A stretch of DNA of 5,048 nucleotides from assembly GCA_007135795.1 (NCBI GenBank), contig SLIE01000521.1, positions 1 through 5,048 of the forward strand, in the 5' to 3' direction. The first letter of the stretch is position 1; every line of letters starts with the position of its first letter. The notes under the pieces are model-generated. The model saw only the letters and a list, made by a program, of their open reading frames with translations. It had not been told where the DNA came from and searched no databases. The position numbers were made by a program, and so were the translations under genes. This DNA comes from Desulfobacterales bacterium (GTDB taxonomy: Bacteria; Desulfobacterota; Desulfobacteria; Desulfobacterales; Desulfosalsimonadaceae). This document shows, piece by piece, positions 1-5,014 of this stretch.

Positions 1-991
1 TAAGAAAACGACGGGGAAAAAAGTTGCCGGAAAGAAAAAACAGGTAAAGAGGAACGATTCCTTTCTTGGGGTAATCTTCAGACGTATATTCATAATGGTG
101 CTTTTCGTGGCTGTTTCTCTGGGCGCAGGTATTGGATATTACTTCATAACGCATTCGGATACGCCAACGCCTGAAACTGACGGAAAAATTGTAAAATCAC
201 CCGGCATTGAAAAGCCCCGCGCCATCAATGAGGCGACACCGGCCTTTGAAATCTTTACGGAGGCCCCTGTCGTAGCACAACCAAAACCTTCTCCCGTGTT
301 GCCACCAGGCCCGGACGGACGGCCCCGGGTTGCCATTATCATTGATGATATCGGATACGACCTGAAGCTTGCCGAGAAATTTCTTTCGCTCGATGCACGC
401 TTTACCTATGCCATACTCCCTCACAGCCCGCACCGGCATCACATTGCCAATGCTGCAAGGCTCAAAGGGCATGAAGTCATGCTGCATCTTCCCATGGAAC
501 CGAATGAATATCCGGAAATAGATCCGGGCCCCGGTGCGCTTTTATCTTCAATGACACCGGATGAACGCATTGCCGTGTTGAGACGAAATATTGATTCGGT
601 TCCCTTCATCAGCGGGGTGAACAATCATATGGGCTCAAAAATGACGGCAAATTCCGAGCAGATGAACCAGGTGTTATCCATTATGAAGAAAAAAGGGCTG
701 TATTATATAGACTCGGTGACTACCCACAAGAGCCAGTCGCAATCCTCCGCCCGGCTTTTTCAGGTTCCGTTTGCAAGGCGCGATGTTTTTCTGGACCATG
801 ACCCCGAACCAGGGGCCATCCGCGAGCAGATCAAGCGCCTTGTCCGCATTGCCGAGTTAAACGGTCAAGCCATCGGGATCGGCCATCCCCACGAGGTCAC
901 GTATGAAATCCTTTTGGAAAGCCTCCCCATGCTGCATGACCGGGTCCAGCTGATCCCGGCATCCGAGGCGGTGAGACTGGCCGATTATTGA
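1..991 (+). CDS. Divergent polysaccharide deacetylase family protein (YibQ/DUF610 type), 5' partial
   Basis: Predicted membrane-anchored periplasmic protein of the divergent polysaccharide deacetylase family (Polysacc_deac_2), a NodB-like barrel fold; the substrate of this branch is not well established. The first ATG (95) has no Shine-Dalgarno and lies inside the membrane segment. The same frame is open without a stop from base 2, giving about 31 further residues rich in Lys (KKTTGKKVAGKKKQ), then a basic FRR before the hydrophobic segment. So the real start is left of the window. Counting from the ATG at 95: membrane helix about 1-18, Pro-rich linker about 20-75, catalytic-type domain about 78-295. 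Motifs visible are IIDDIG (82-87), HLPMEP (131-136), NNHMGS (176-181), DS (206-207) and GHPH (263-266), with Asp and His where a metal-binding site would be expected. It ends in TGA at 989-991. In related genomes such genes often follow a carboxy-terminal protease or EnvC-like gene; that cannot be checked here. Family assignment is firm, biochemical role is not. Confidence 0.9.
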   Translation, partial: KKTTGKKVAGKKKQVKRNDSFLGVIFRRIFIMVLFVAVSLGAGIGYYFITHSDTPTPETDGKIVKSPGIEKPRAINEATPAFEIFTEAPVVAQPKPSPVLPPGPDGRPRVAIIIDDIGYDLKLAEKFLSLDARFTYAILPHSPHRHHIANAARLKGHEVMLHLPMEPNEYPEIDPGPGALLSSMTPDERIAVLRRNIDSVPFISGVNNHMGSKMTANSEQMNQVLSIMKKKGLYYIDSVTTHKSQSQSSARLFQVPFARRDVFLDHDPEPGAIREQIKRLVRIAELNGQAIGIGHPHEVTYEILLESLPMLHDRVQLIPASEAVRLADY

Positions 992-1047
992 GATAATGGC
1001 ACGTGACAGTGAGCTCAATATTAATACCTGGGCAGATAATATGCGGG

Positions 1048-1249
1048 TGATTCCCGAATACGGGGTGATGTGTTCCCCGTATCAACTGTGAGTGTCCGGG
1101 GACAGATCTAAGACTCGTTTTGCGCATCCTGGAAACTCGCCCCGTCGGGCTCAAAACAGTCCAGGATGCTTGCGCCACTCGCCTTGATCTGTCTCCCGCC
1201 CCCTCCCAATGTTGCTCCGGGGAACACATCACCCCACATTCTGAAATCA
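1048..1249. repeat. About 200-bp imperfect palindrome with REP-like ends
   Basis: The outer arms carry a perfect 18-bp inverted repeat: GGGGTGATGTGTTCCCCG at 1062-1079 and its reverse complement at 1218-1235. Pairing continues on almost the same diagonal inward: GACAGATC (1101-1108) with GATCTGTC (1186-1193), and GCATCCTGGA (1124-1133) with TCCAGGATGC (1160-1169). Outward, TGATT..C.GAAT (1048-1059) partly pairs with 1238-1249. The apex has a small GCCC/GGGC hairpin (1139-1142 with 1147-1150). The left arm also folds on itself: ATACGGGG (1058-1065) with CCCCGTAT (1075-1082). A single strand could therefore form one long hairpin or two REP-like hairpins in opposite orientation, as in a BIME. 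No transposase is encoded. It could be a non-autonomous mobile element, a REP-type pair or a transcription barrier; the pairing is visible, the function is inference. Confidence 0.8.
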
Positions 1250-1351
1250 ATCAATTTGATAGGGTCAACAAGGTCGATAATCTCTAATTGACAAGGTTAG
1301 TTTTTTAGAAGCTATCTCAAAAAAACCGAGTTGCCGGCACTGACTATCGTC

Positions 1352-1380
1352 GGTTGGCGCTGAGCGAAGCGAAGCCCAAC
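1352..1380 (+). repeat. Left arm of internal inverted repeat (GAGCGAAGCGAAGCCCAAC type)
   Basis: Reads GGTTGGCGCTGAGCG followed by AAGCGAAGCCCAAC. It matches the reverse complement of 1488-1517 with one substitution and one single-base insertion. The motif resembles a GGTTGG...AGCGAAGCCCAAC repeat that I recall as dispersed between genes in many unrelated bacteria; that recollection was not checked by search. Confidence 0.8.
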
Positions 1381-1487
1381 AAAAATGACCCTAAATCCGA
1401 TTAAAACATTCCACCAAATGGTAATTGGAGTTAAAACAGGCGAAATCAGGACTGCGCTTTGGAAATACAAATTGCATGCGGGTGGGT

Positions 1488-1517
1488 GTTGGGCTTCGCT
1501 ATCGCTCAGCACCAACC
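1488..1517 (-). repeat. Right arm of internal inverted repeat
   Basis: Partner of 1352-1380: it starts GTTGGGCTTCGC and ends CAGCACCAACC. With the left arm it could form a stem of nearly 30 bp around a loop of about 107 nt (1381-1487). A loop this long points to a repeat of transpositional origin rather than a simple terminator. Both strands read open through this arm, which produces spurious short open frames. Confidence 0.8.
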
Positions 1518-1523
1518 TACTCG

Positions 1524-1566
1524 ATCAGGCCAATATACGCGTCAGGCCTGATAAGCTTTAGGCCTG
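1524..1566 (+). repeat. Clustered AGGCC hairpins within the MITE-like element
   Basis: Three related units lie about 17 bp apart: ATCAGGCC (1524-1531), TCAGGCCTGA (1542-1551, a perfect 10-bp palindrome) and AGGCCTGG (1560-1567). The first can pair with GGCCTGAT (1545-1552) as an 8-bp stem. Alternatively CAGGCCT (1543-1549) pairs with AGGCCTG (1560-1566) around a 10-nt loop. A T7 run follows at 1579-1585, but 12 nt after the stem, so this is at best a weak rightward terminator. The two hairpins are mutually exclusive. Confidence 0.5.
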
Positions 1567-1645
1567 GACAAATATATGTTTTTTTGAGAAGGCTTCTATT
1601 ATCATTGCCGGAATTTCTCACGACGATATCAAAATGAAATTGTCC

Positions 1646-2569
1646 TTATTCAAACCGGGTGCAGCAAATGGCGGACCACCCTTCGAGATGGTGCGTTTCG
1701 ATGATTTTAAATCCAAAGTCGTGCAGTTTTTCCAGAACCATGGCTTCTTTTTCCACGATGATCCCCGAGACGATCAATACTCCTTTGGCCGCCAGAATTG
1801 GTGGGATATCCGGTACCAGGTTACAGATTATCTCGGCAAGAATGTTGGCGACGATCATGTCAAATGGACCGTCCACGGTGTCGACCAGATTGCCCTCGGC
1901 AAGGGAAAAACCATCAGCGGGGATATTGTTTCGCAAAAGATTGCTTTCAGCGACTTCCAGTGCGACAGGGTCGGAATCAATCCCCGCCGGCTTGATGGCA
2001 CCCAGTTTGGCGGCCGTGATCATCAGGATCCCCGAGCCCGTGCCAATGTCCAGAAATCGCATCTCCCGGGTCATAAACTGTTCAACCAAACGGATGCACA
2101 GTGCGGTGGTCGGGTGGGTTCCCGTGCCGAATGCCATACCCGGGTCGAGTTCGATGATGATTTCGTCCTTGCGAGCAGCATACGAGCGCCAGCTCGGGCA
2201 AACCACGATTCGATCGGTGACCTTGAAAGGGTGAAAATGAAGCTTCCATGACTCGGCCCAATCTTCCTCGTCGACTTCGTCGTAGGATAATGTGAAGCTG
2301 CTGATAATGACCGGTGGCAGTTCGGAAATCAGTTTTTGGAAAGTTTCGCGCTGTTTTTCCCCGTGATATTTTTCAGGAAAAAAGCCGGTTACGCCATAAT
2401 TAGCGGTGGTGGCGACCGCATCTTCAGCCCAGTCAACACCGGCATCGGTAACAGGAGATTCTTCTACCACCCCTTTGACCCCGAATGCCTGGAAAATTTC
2501 GCTTATAAGGGCTACGGCCGTTTCAGTGTCAGGCGATTCGTACGTAACGGTTGTTTTGAGCCATTTCAT
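1646..2569 (-). CDS. prmA: Ribosomal protein L11 methyltransferase
   Basis: SAM-dependent cytoplasmic methyltransferase that methylates ribosomal protein L11. Numbering from the start chosen here (307 residues; E. coli PrmA has 293): an N-terminal substrate-recognition domain occupies about 1-95. The linker carries EDWAESWK (102-109). The catalytic Rossmann domain follows, with DPGMAFGTGTHPTT (142-155, the PrmA signature), DIGTGSG (174-180, SAM loop), the acidic IDSDP (197-201), VANIL (240-244, post-motif contacting SAM) and SGI (268-270). An in-frame ATG exists 33 bp upstream (2602) but lacks a ribosome binding site. The ATG at 2569 has GGAAG (complement of 2575-2579) 5 nt before it and gives the usual MKWL N-terminus. 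It is divergent from pcm and ends convergently toward the repeat region. No frameshift or missing motif is visible. Confidence 0.96.
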   Translation of the reverse strand: MKWLKTTVTYESPDTETAVALISEIFQAFGVKGVVEESPVTDAGVDWAEDAVATTANYGVTGFFPEKYHGEKQRETFQKLISELPPVIISSFTLSYDEVDEEDWAESWKLHFHPFKVTDRIVVCPSWRSYAARKDEIIIELDPGMAFGTGTHPTTALCIRLVEQFMTREMRFLDIGTGSGILMITAAKLGAIKPAGIDSDPVALEVAESNLLRNNIPADGFSLAEGNLVDTVDGPFDMIVANILAEIICNLVPDIPPILAAKGVLIVSGIIVEKEAMVLEKLHDFGFKIIETHHLEGWSAICCTRFE

Positions 2570-2574
2570 TGTGT

Positions 2575-2579
2575 CTTCC
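2575..2579 (-). promoter_or_regulatory. Ribosome binding site deciding the prmA start
   Basis: GGAAG on the minus strand, 5 nt before the ATG at 2569. The upstream ATGs at 2602 and 2587 have A/T-rich leaders with no Shine-Dalgarno-like sequence, which favours the shorter 307-residue protein. Confidence 0.65.
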
Positions 2580-2715
2580 GGCATTGTTGAATGTTTTTTC
2601 ATTGATATTGATATTAAGTGTCTTCATATAATATAGTTTTAAAAGCCACAGGATCAGGCATGCAAAACTAATATGCCATGGTGCTTGCAAATACCATAAA
2701 ATTTGGTTACTTTAC

Positions 2716-2721
2716 ATTATA
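2716..2721 (-). promoter_or_regulatory. Candidate -10 box for prmA (TATAAT)
   Basis: The minus strand carries a perfect TATAAT here, about 150 bp upstream of the prmA start. The hexamer 17 bp further upstream (TCGCAA, complement of 2739-2744) matches the sigma-70 -35 consensus at only 3 of 6 positions, so this is tentative. On the plus strand the overlapping TATAAA (2718-2723) could equally be a -10 for pcm, also without a good -35. An A/T-rich stretch at 2625-2640 is another possible prmA promoter. Confidence 0.3.
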
Positions 2722-2755
2722 AATTTCAAACTGTTCAGTTGCGATGGAAAATAGG

Positions 2756-2822
2756 TGCAGGTATTGCCTGCAGGTCCCTTTAATGTCCTGTTCACCGGCG
2801 TTGCATATGGTGGGGTAACAGG
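2756..2822 (+). promoter_or_regulatory. Potentially structured 5' leader of pcm
   Basis: Two hairpins precede pcm. TGCAGG (2756-2761) pairs with CCTGCA (2767-2772) around a 5-nt loop. CCTGTT (2787-2792) pairs with AACAGG (2817-2822), and CC/GG pairs inside it across a small internal loop. The second stem ends about 20 nt before the pcm ATG. I recognise no known riboswitch class; a c-di-GMP GEMM-I or cobalamin signature is absent. This is a visible pairing possibility only. Confidence 0.3.
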
Positions 2823-2842
2823 CGGAAAAGCAAGAGTCTCTT

Positions 2843-3502
2843 ATGGAAGTGTCCGGCAGAAGGTACCAGAGTTTGCGCGAATCAATGGTTAAAAACCAGA
2901 TGGAATCCCGGGGGATCAGGGATCCCAAGGTATTGGAGGCTTTTAAGAAGGTTCCCCGACACGAATTCGTCAATGAGTCTCTCATTGATCAGGCTTACAG
3001 TGATCATCCGTTGCCGATAGGGGATCAGCAGACCATTTCACAGCCGTATATCGTGGCCCTCATGACGGAGGCGCTTCAAATAGACAGTGATGATCGTGTC
3101 CTTGAGATCGGCACCGGGTCCGGGTACCAGGCGGCAATACTTGCCGAGCTTGCCTATCGGGTCTATACGGTCGAGAGAAATCGTACGCTTTATGAAAAAG
3201 CGAGAAAGACCATCGAAAAATTGGGATACTACAATATTATTTGCCGGTATGGTGACGGTACCCTCGGGTGGAAGGAAGAGGCCCCTTTTGACGCCATCAT
3301 GGTGACGGCCGGAGCTCCTGAGATCCCGGGGCCGCTTGTGGATCAGTTGAGTATCGGTGGACGCATGGTCATCCCGGTAGGCTCCACCTCTTCCCAGATG
3401 ATGATAAAACTGTATAGGGATGAACAGGGAGTTCATGAGACCGAGTTGGGTGGATGCCGCTTTGTAAAGCTTATTGGACAGCGTGGATGGAAAGCGGATT
3501 GA
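2843..3502 (+). CDS. pcm: Protein-L-isoaspartate O-methyltransferase
   Basis: Cytosolic repair enzyme that methylates L-isoaspartyl residues in damaged proteins using SAM, allowing return to aspartate. The protein is 219 residues (E. coli Pcm is 208). Visible motifs are RGIRDPKVLEAFKKVPRHEFV (23-43, split by the family as substrate-side N-terminus), DQQTISQPYIVA (61-72, containing the conserved Ser of the TISQP motif), VLEIGTGSGYQ (87-97, SAM loop), VERN (110-113, acidic ribose contact), GDG (137-139) and TAGAPEIP (155-162). The start at 2843 has only a weak AAGAG (2832-2836) 6 nt upstream. An ATG at 2885 is a possible alternative but would remove part of the conserved N-terminal region. It is followed within about 20 bp, or with slight overlap, by the DUF368 gene, which suggests co-transcription. 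All key motifs are intact. Confidence 0.95.
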   Translation: MEVSGRRYQSLRESMVKNQMESRGIRDPKVLEAFKKVPRHEFVNESLIDQAYSDHPLPIGDQQTISQPYIVALMTEALQIDSDDRVLEIGTGSGYQAAILAELAYRVYTVERNRTLYEKARKTIEKLGYYNIICRYGDGTLGWKEEAPFDAIMVTAGAPEIPGPLVDQLSIGGRMVIPVGSTSSQMMIKLYRDEQGVHETELGGCRFVKLIGQRGWKAD

Positions 3503-3522
3503 GCCCGGATAAGAACATCTCC

Positions 3523-4482
3523 ATGAAAGACGCGTTCATGGCAAGCCCCGGCCCAAGGTCAGCAAAAGAGGCCATGGGTTTGATGATCAAGGGGGTATGC
3601 ATGGGGGCCGCCGACACGGTTCCCGGTGTTTCCGGCGGTACAATCGCCTTGATCACGGGTATATACGAACAACTTCTTGCGGCCATTCGTTCCGTAGACG
3701 CAAACGTGATATCCCGTTTTTTGCGTCTGGATATCAAGGGTGCCCTGACGCGTCTGCATACCCGTTTTTTGTTGTTTCTCTTTATCGGTATCACCCTTGC
3801 CGTCATCAGTCTGGCGGGCATCATGAGCCACCTGCTGACCGCATATCCGATTCCCACCTGGAGCCTTTTTTTTGGTCTTATCCTTGCTTCCACCTGGGCT
3901 GTTGGGAGAAAAGTGAATTATCGGTCGGCTAAAACCATATCGATGTTTTTCGCCGGTGCAATATTTGCATTTTTACTGGTTGGGCTTGTCCCTGCTGCCA
4001 CACCGGAAACCTTCCCTTTTATTTTTATCTCGGGGATGCTTGCCATCTGCGCAATGATCCTACCGGGTTTGAGCGGCGCTTTTATCCTTTTGATCCTGGG
4101 CAAGTATGAATTTATCGTGGCCACCCTGAAAAATCCTTTCTTGCCCCACAACATGATCATCATCATCGTATTTGCAGCCGGGTGCGCAGCGGGCCTGGCC
4201 GGTTTTTCCCGCTTACTGAAATACCTGCTCGAAAGGTTCCGGCCTGTTGTCATGGCTTTTTTAACCGGGCTTATGCTGGGTTCGCTTCGTCGGATATGGC
4301 CATGGAAGGAAGAAGTGATGATCAGCGAAATCGGAGAGAAGATTTTAGTGTTAAAAGAACGAAATATTCTCCCTGAGCCGGGCTCTGAATTGATTCTTCC
4401 GATCAGCCTGATGCTGGTCGGAGTCGCTCTCGTCGTCTCTCTGGAATGGGTATCGTCTCCAAGGAAAAATCTCCCGACATAA
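3523..4482 (+). CDS. DUF368 membrane protein, PopT-type undecaprenyl-phosphate translocase family
   Basis: Polytopic inner-membrane protein of the DUF368 family. Members have been shown in other bacteria to help return undecaprenyl phosphate, the lipid carrier for peptidoglycan and O-antigen, across the membrane; the role here is inferred from family. From the ATG at 3523 the protein has 319 residues with roughly eight to ten hydrophobic segments. Two similar halves are visible: PGVSGGTIALITGIYE (34-49) and PGLSGAFILLILGKYE (181-196), each a P-G-x-S-G loop followed by a hydrophobic run and YE, indicating an internal duplication. The C-terminus ends in a last helix and a short basic tail. The frame stays open upstream into pcm. 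An ATG at 3454 would overlap pcm by 49 bp, and a TTG at 3499 overlapping the pcm stop has GGAAAG (3489-3494) 4 nt before it. The start is uncertain because no candidate has an ideal ribosome binding site. Confidence 0.9.
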   Translation: MKDAFMASPGPRSAKEAMGLMIKGVCMGAADTVPGVSGGTIALITGIYEQLLAAIRSVDANVISRFLRLDIKGALTRLHTRFLLFLFIGITLAVISLAGIMSHLLTAYPIPTWSLFFGLILASTWAVGRKVNYRSAKTISMFFAGAIFAFLLVGLVPAATPETFPFIFISGMLAICAMILPGLSGAFILLILGKYEFIVATLKNPFLPHNMIIIIVFAAGCAAGLAGFSRLLKYLLERFRPVVMAFLTGLMLGSLRRIWPWKEEVMISEIGEKILVLKERNILPEPGSELILPISLMLVGVALVVSLEWVSSPRKNLPT

Positions 4483-4487
4483 GCTTA
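4480..4487. other. TAAGCTTA palindrome containing both convergent stop codons
   Basis: The DUF368 gene ends with TAA at 4480-4482 and coaD ends on the other strand with TAA (complement of 4485-4487). The 8 bp form a perfect palindrome. There is no intergenic space, so any terminator for either gene must lie within the coding sequence of the other. No strong hairpin with a T-tract was seen within about 60 bp on either side. Confidence 0.9.
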
Positions 4488-5003
4488 CCGAGGATCATCA
4501 ACCGCCCCGTTACCATTGATCCGGACGTTAAACTTTTGCTCCAGCCGCTCCTTCACCACGTGTGGCACCATACTTTCAATGTCGCCGCCGAATTTGGCGG
4601 CTTCCTTGATAATGGATGAGCTTGTAAATATCCATCGTAATCCGGTCATTAAAAACACGGTTTGTATTTCCCTTTCGAGTTTCCGGTTCATCAATGCCAT
4701 CTGGAACTCGTACTCAAAATCAGATACTGCCCGCATTCCCCGCAATATGGCGGTTGCACCCCGTTGCTTCGCGTAATCGACGAGCAGTCCATGGTATGAG
4801 GCGATCTCCACGTTTTCTATACCCTCGAGCGATTGAGACAAAAGATCAATTCGCTCTTCCAGGGAAAACAATAATGTTTTGGAGGGGTTCTCAAGAATAG
4901 TGACAATGATGCGGTCAAAAATTGTCAACCCACGCGTGATGATATCGAGATGTCCGTTGGTGACCGGATCGAATGACCCCGGATATATGGCGATTTTTCC
5001 CAT
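4485..5003 (-). CDS. coaD: Phosphopantetheine adenylyltransferase
   Basis: Transfers AMP from ATP to 4'-phosphopantetheine, giving dephospho-CoA, the penultimate step of coenzyme A synthesis in the cytosol. The protein has 172 residues (E. coli CoaD has 159), the excess being a short polar C-terminal tail. Nucleotidyltransferase motifs are intact: YPGSFDPVTNGH (7-18) with the T-x-G-H signature and His18, Lys42 in NPSKTLLF, LRGMRAVSDFEYE (87-99) with Arg88, Arg91 and Glu99, and TSSSIIKEAA (127-136). Position 127 is Thr where Ile is usual in the ISSS motif, a mild variant. The frame reaches a TTG at 5036, but the ATG at 5003 has AAGGA (complement of 5010-5014) 6 nt upstream and gives the standard N-terminus. 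It is convergent with the DUF368 gene, stops 2 bp apart. The gene upstream of it lies outside the window. Confidence 0.97.
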   Translation of the reverse strand: MGKIAIYPGSFDPVTNGHLDIITRGLTIFDRIIVTILENPSKTLLFSLEERIDLLSQSLEGIENVEIASYHGLLVDYAKQRGATAILRGMRAVSDFEYEFQMALMNRKLEREIQTVFLMTGLRWIFTSSSIIKEAAKFGGDIESMVPHVVKERLEQKFNVRINGNGAVDDPR

Positions 5004-5009
5004 GAAGAA

Positions 5010-5014
5010 TCCTT
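5010..5014 (-). promoter_or_regulatory. Ribosome binding site deciding the coaD start
   Basis: AAGGA on the minus strand with 6 nt to the ATG at 5003. It rules in favour of the 172-residue protein over the 11-residue longer TTG start at 5036, whose extra residues (MHQAYQPQGFF) match no part of the CoaD family. Confidence 0.75.

Larger units (their letters stand above)
1306..1598. mobile_element. MITE-like element with terminal inverted repeats
   Basis: The ends are inverted repeats matching at 18 of 20 positions: left 1307-1326 (AGAAGCTATCTCAAAAAAAC), right 1578-1597 as its reverse complement with two changes. TA stands at both borders (1306-1307 and 1597-1598), compatible with a TA target duplication as made by IS630/Tc1-like and some IS5-like elements, although TA is also part of the repeat symmetry. 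CGAGT (1327-1331), next to the left end, pairs with ACTCG (1519-1523). A second, stronger inverted repeat lies inside (1352-1380 with 1488-1517). At about 293 bp there is no room for a transposase and none is visible, so this would be a non-autonomous element. Poly-T runs near each end, reading outward, may add transcription termination. It could alternatively be an old composite of independent repeats. Confidence 0.68.
992..1645. other. Gene-free convergent intergenic region with two palindromic elements
   Basis: This 654-bp stretch lies between the 3' ends of the deacetylase gene and prmA. I see no credible protein gene: the short open frames inside it read through inverted repeats and resemble no protein family. 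It holds a roughly 200-bp imperfect palindrome (1048-1249) and a MITE-like element (1306-1598), listed separately. The remaining bases (992-1047, 1250-1305 and 1599-1645) show no clear feature. There is no classical GC-hairpin-plus-U-tract terminator directly after either flanking gene, so the palindromes may serve that purpose. Confidence 0.8.

Noticed and set aside
1048..1249. CRISPR array or tRNA in the palindromic region
   Set aside because: The repeats are inverted, not direct and evenly spaced, and no cloverleaf with a GTTCRA T-loop can be drawn.
897..1250. Leftward open frame of 117 codons
   Set aside because: It overlaps the end of the deacetylase gene and the long palindrome, and its composition follows the palindrome arms rather than any coding pattern.
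1312..1515. Leftward open frame of 67 codons in the repeat region
   Set aside because: It spans both arms of the same inverted repeat on the other strand; the VGLRFAQRQPT string comes from the repeat.
1541..1585. Intrinsic terminator for rightward transcription
   Set aside because: A 7-bp stem exists, but the T run begins 12 nt after it, too far for a classical intrinsic terminator; kept only as a weak possibility.
1425..1637. Rightward open frame of 70 codons in the repeat region
   Set aside because: It runs through the right arm of the internal inverted repeat and the terminal repeat, has no ribosome binding site and resembles no protein family; it is a by-product of the repeat.
1634..2251. 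Rightward open frame of 205 codons
   Set aside because: It lies entirely antisense to prmA, whose protein has all family motifs; this is a shadow frame.
2750..2825. c-di-GMP (GEMM) or cobalamin riboswitch before pcm
   Set aside because: GGTGGGGTAACAGG faintly recalls the GEMM 3' part, but the GACGCAAAGCC-type core is missing and no cobalamin box is present.
2707..2985. Leftward open frame of 92 codons covering the pcm leader
   Set aside because: It is antisense to the pcm start and leader, has no family resemblance and no ribosome binding site.
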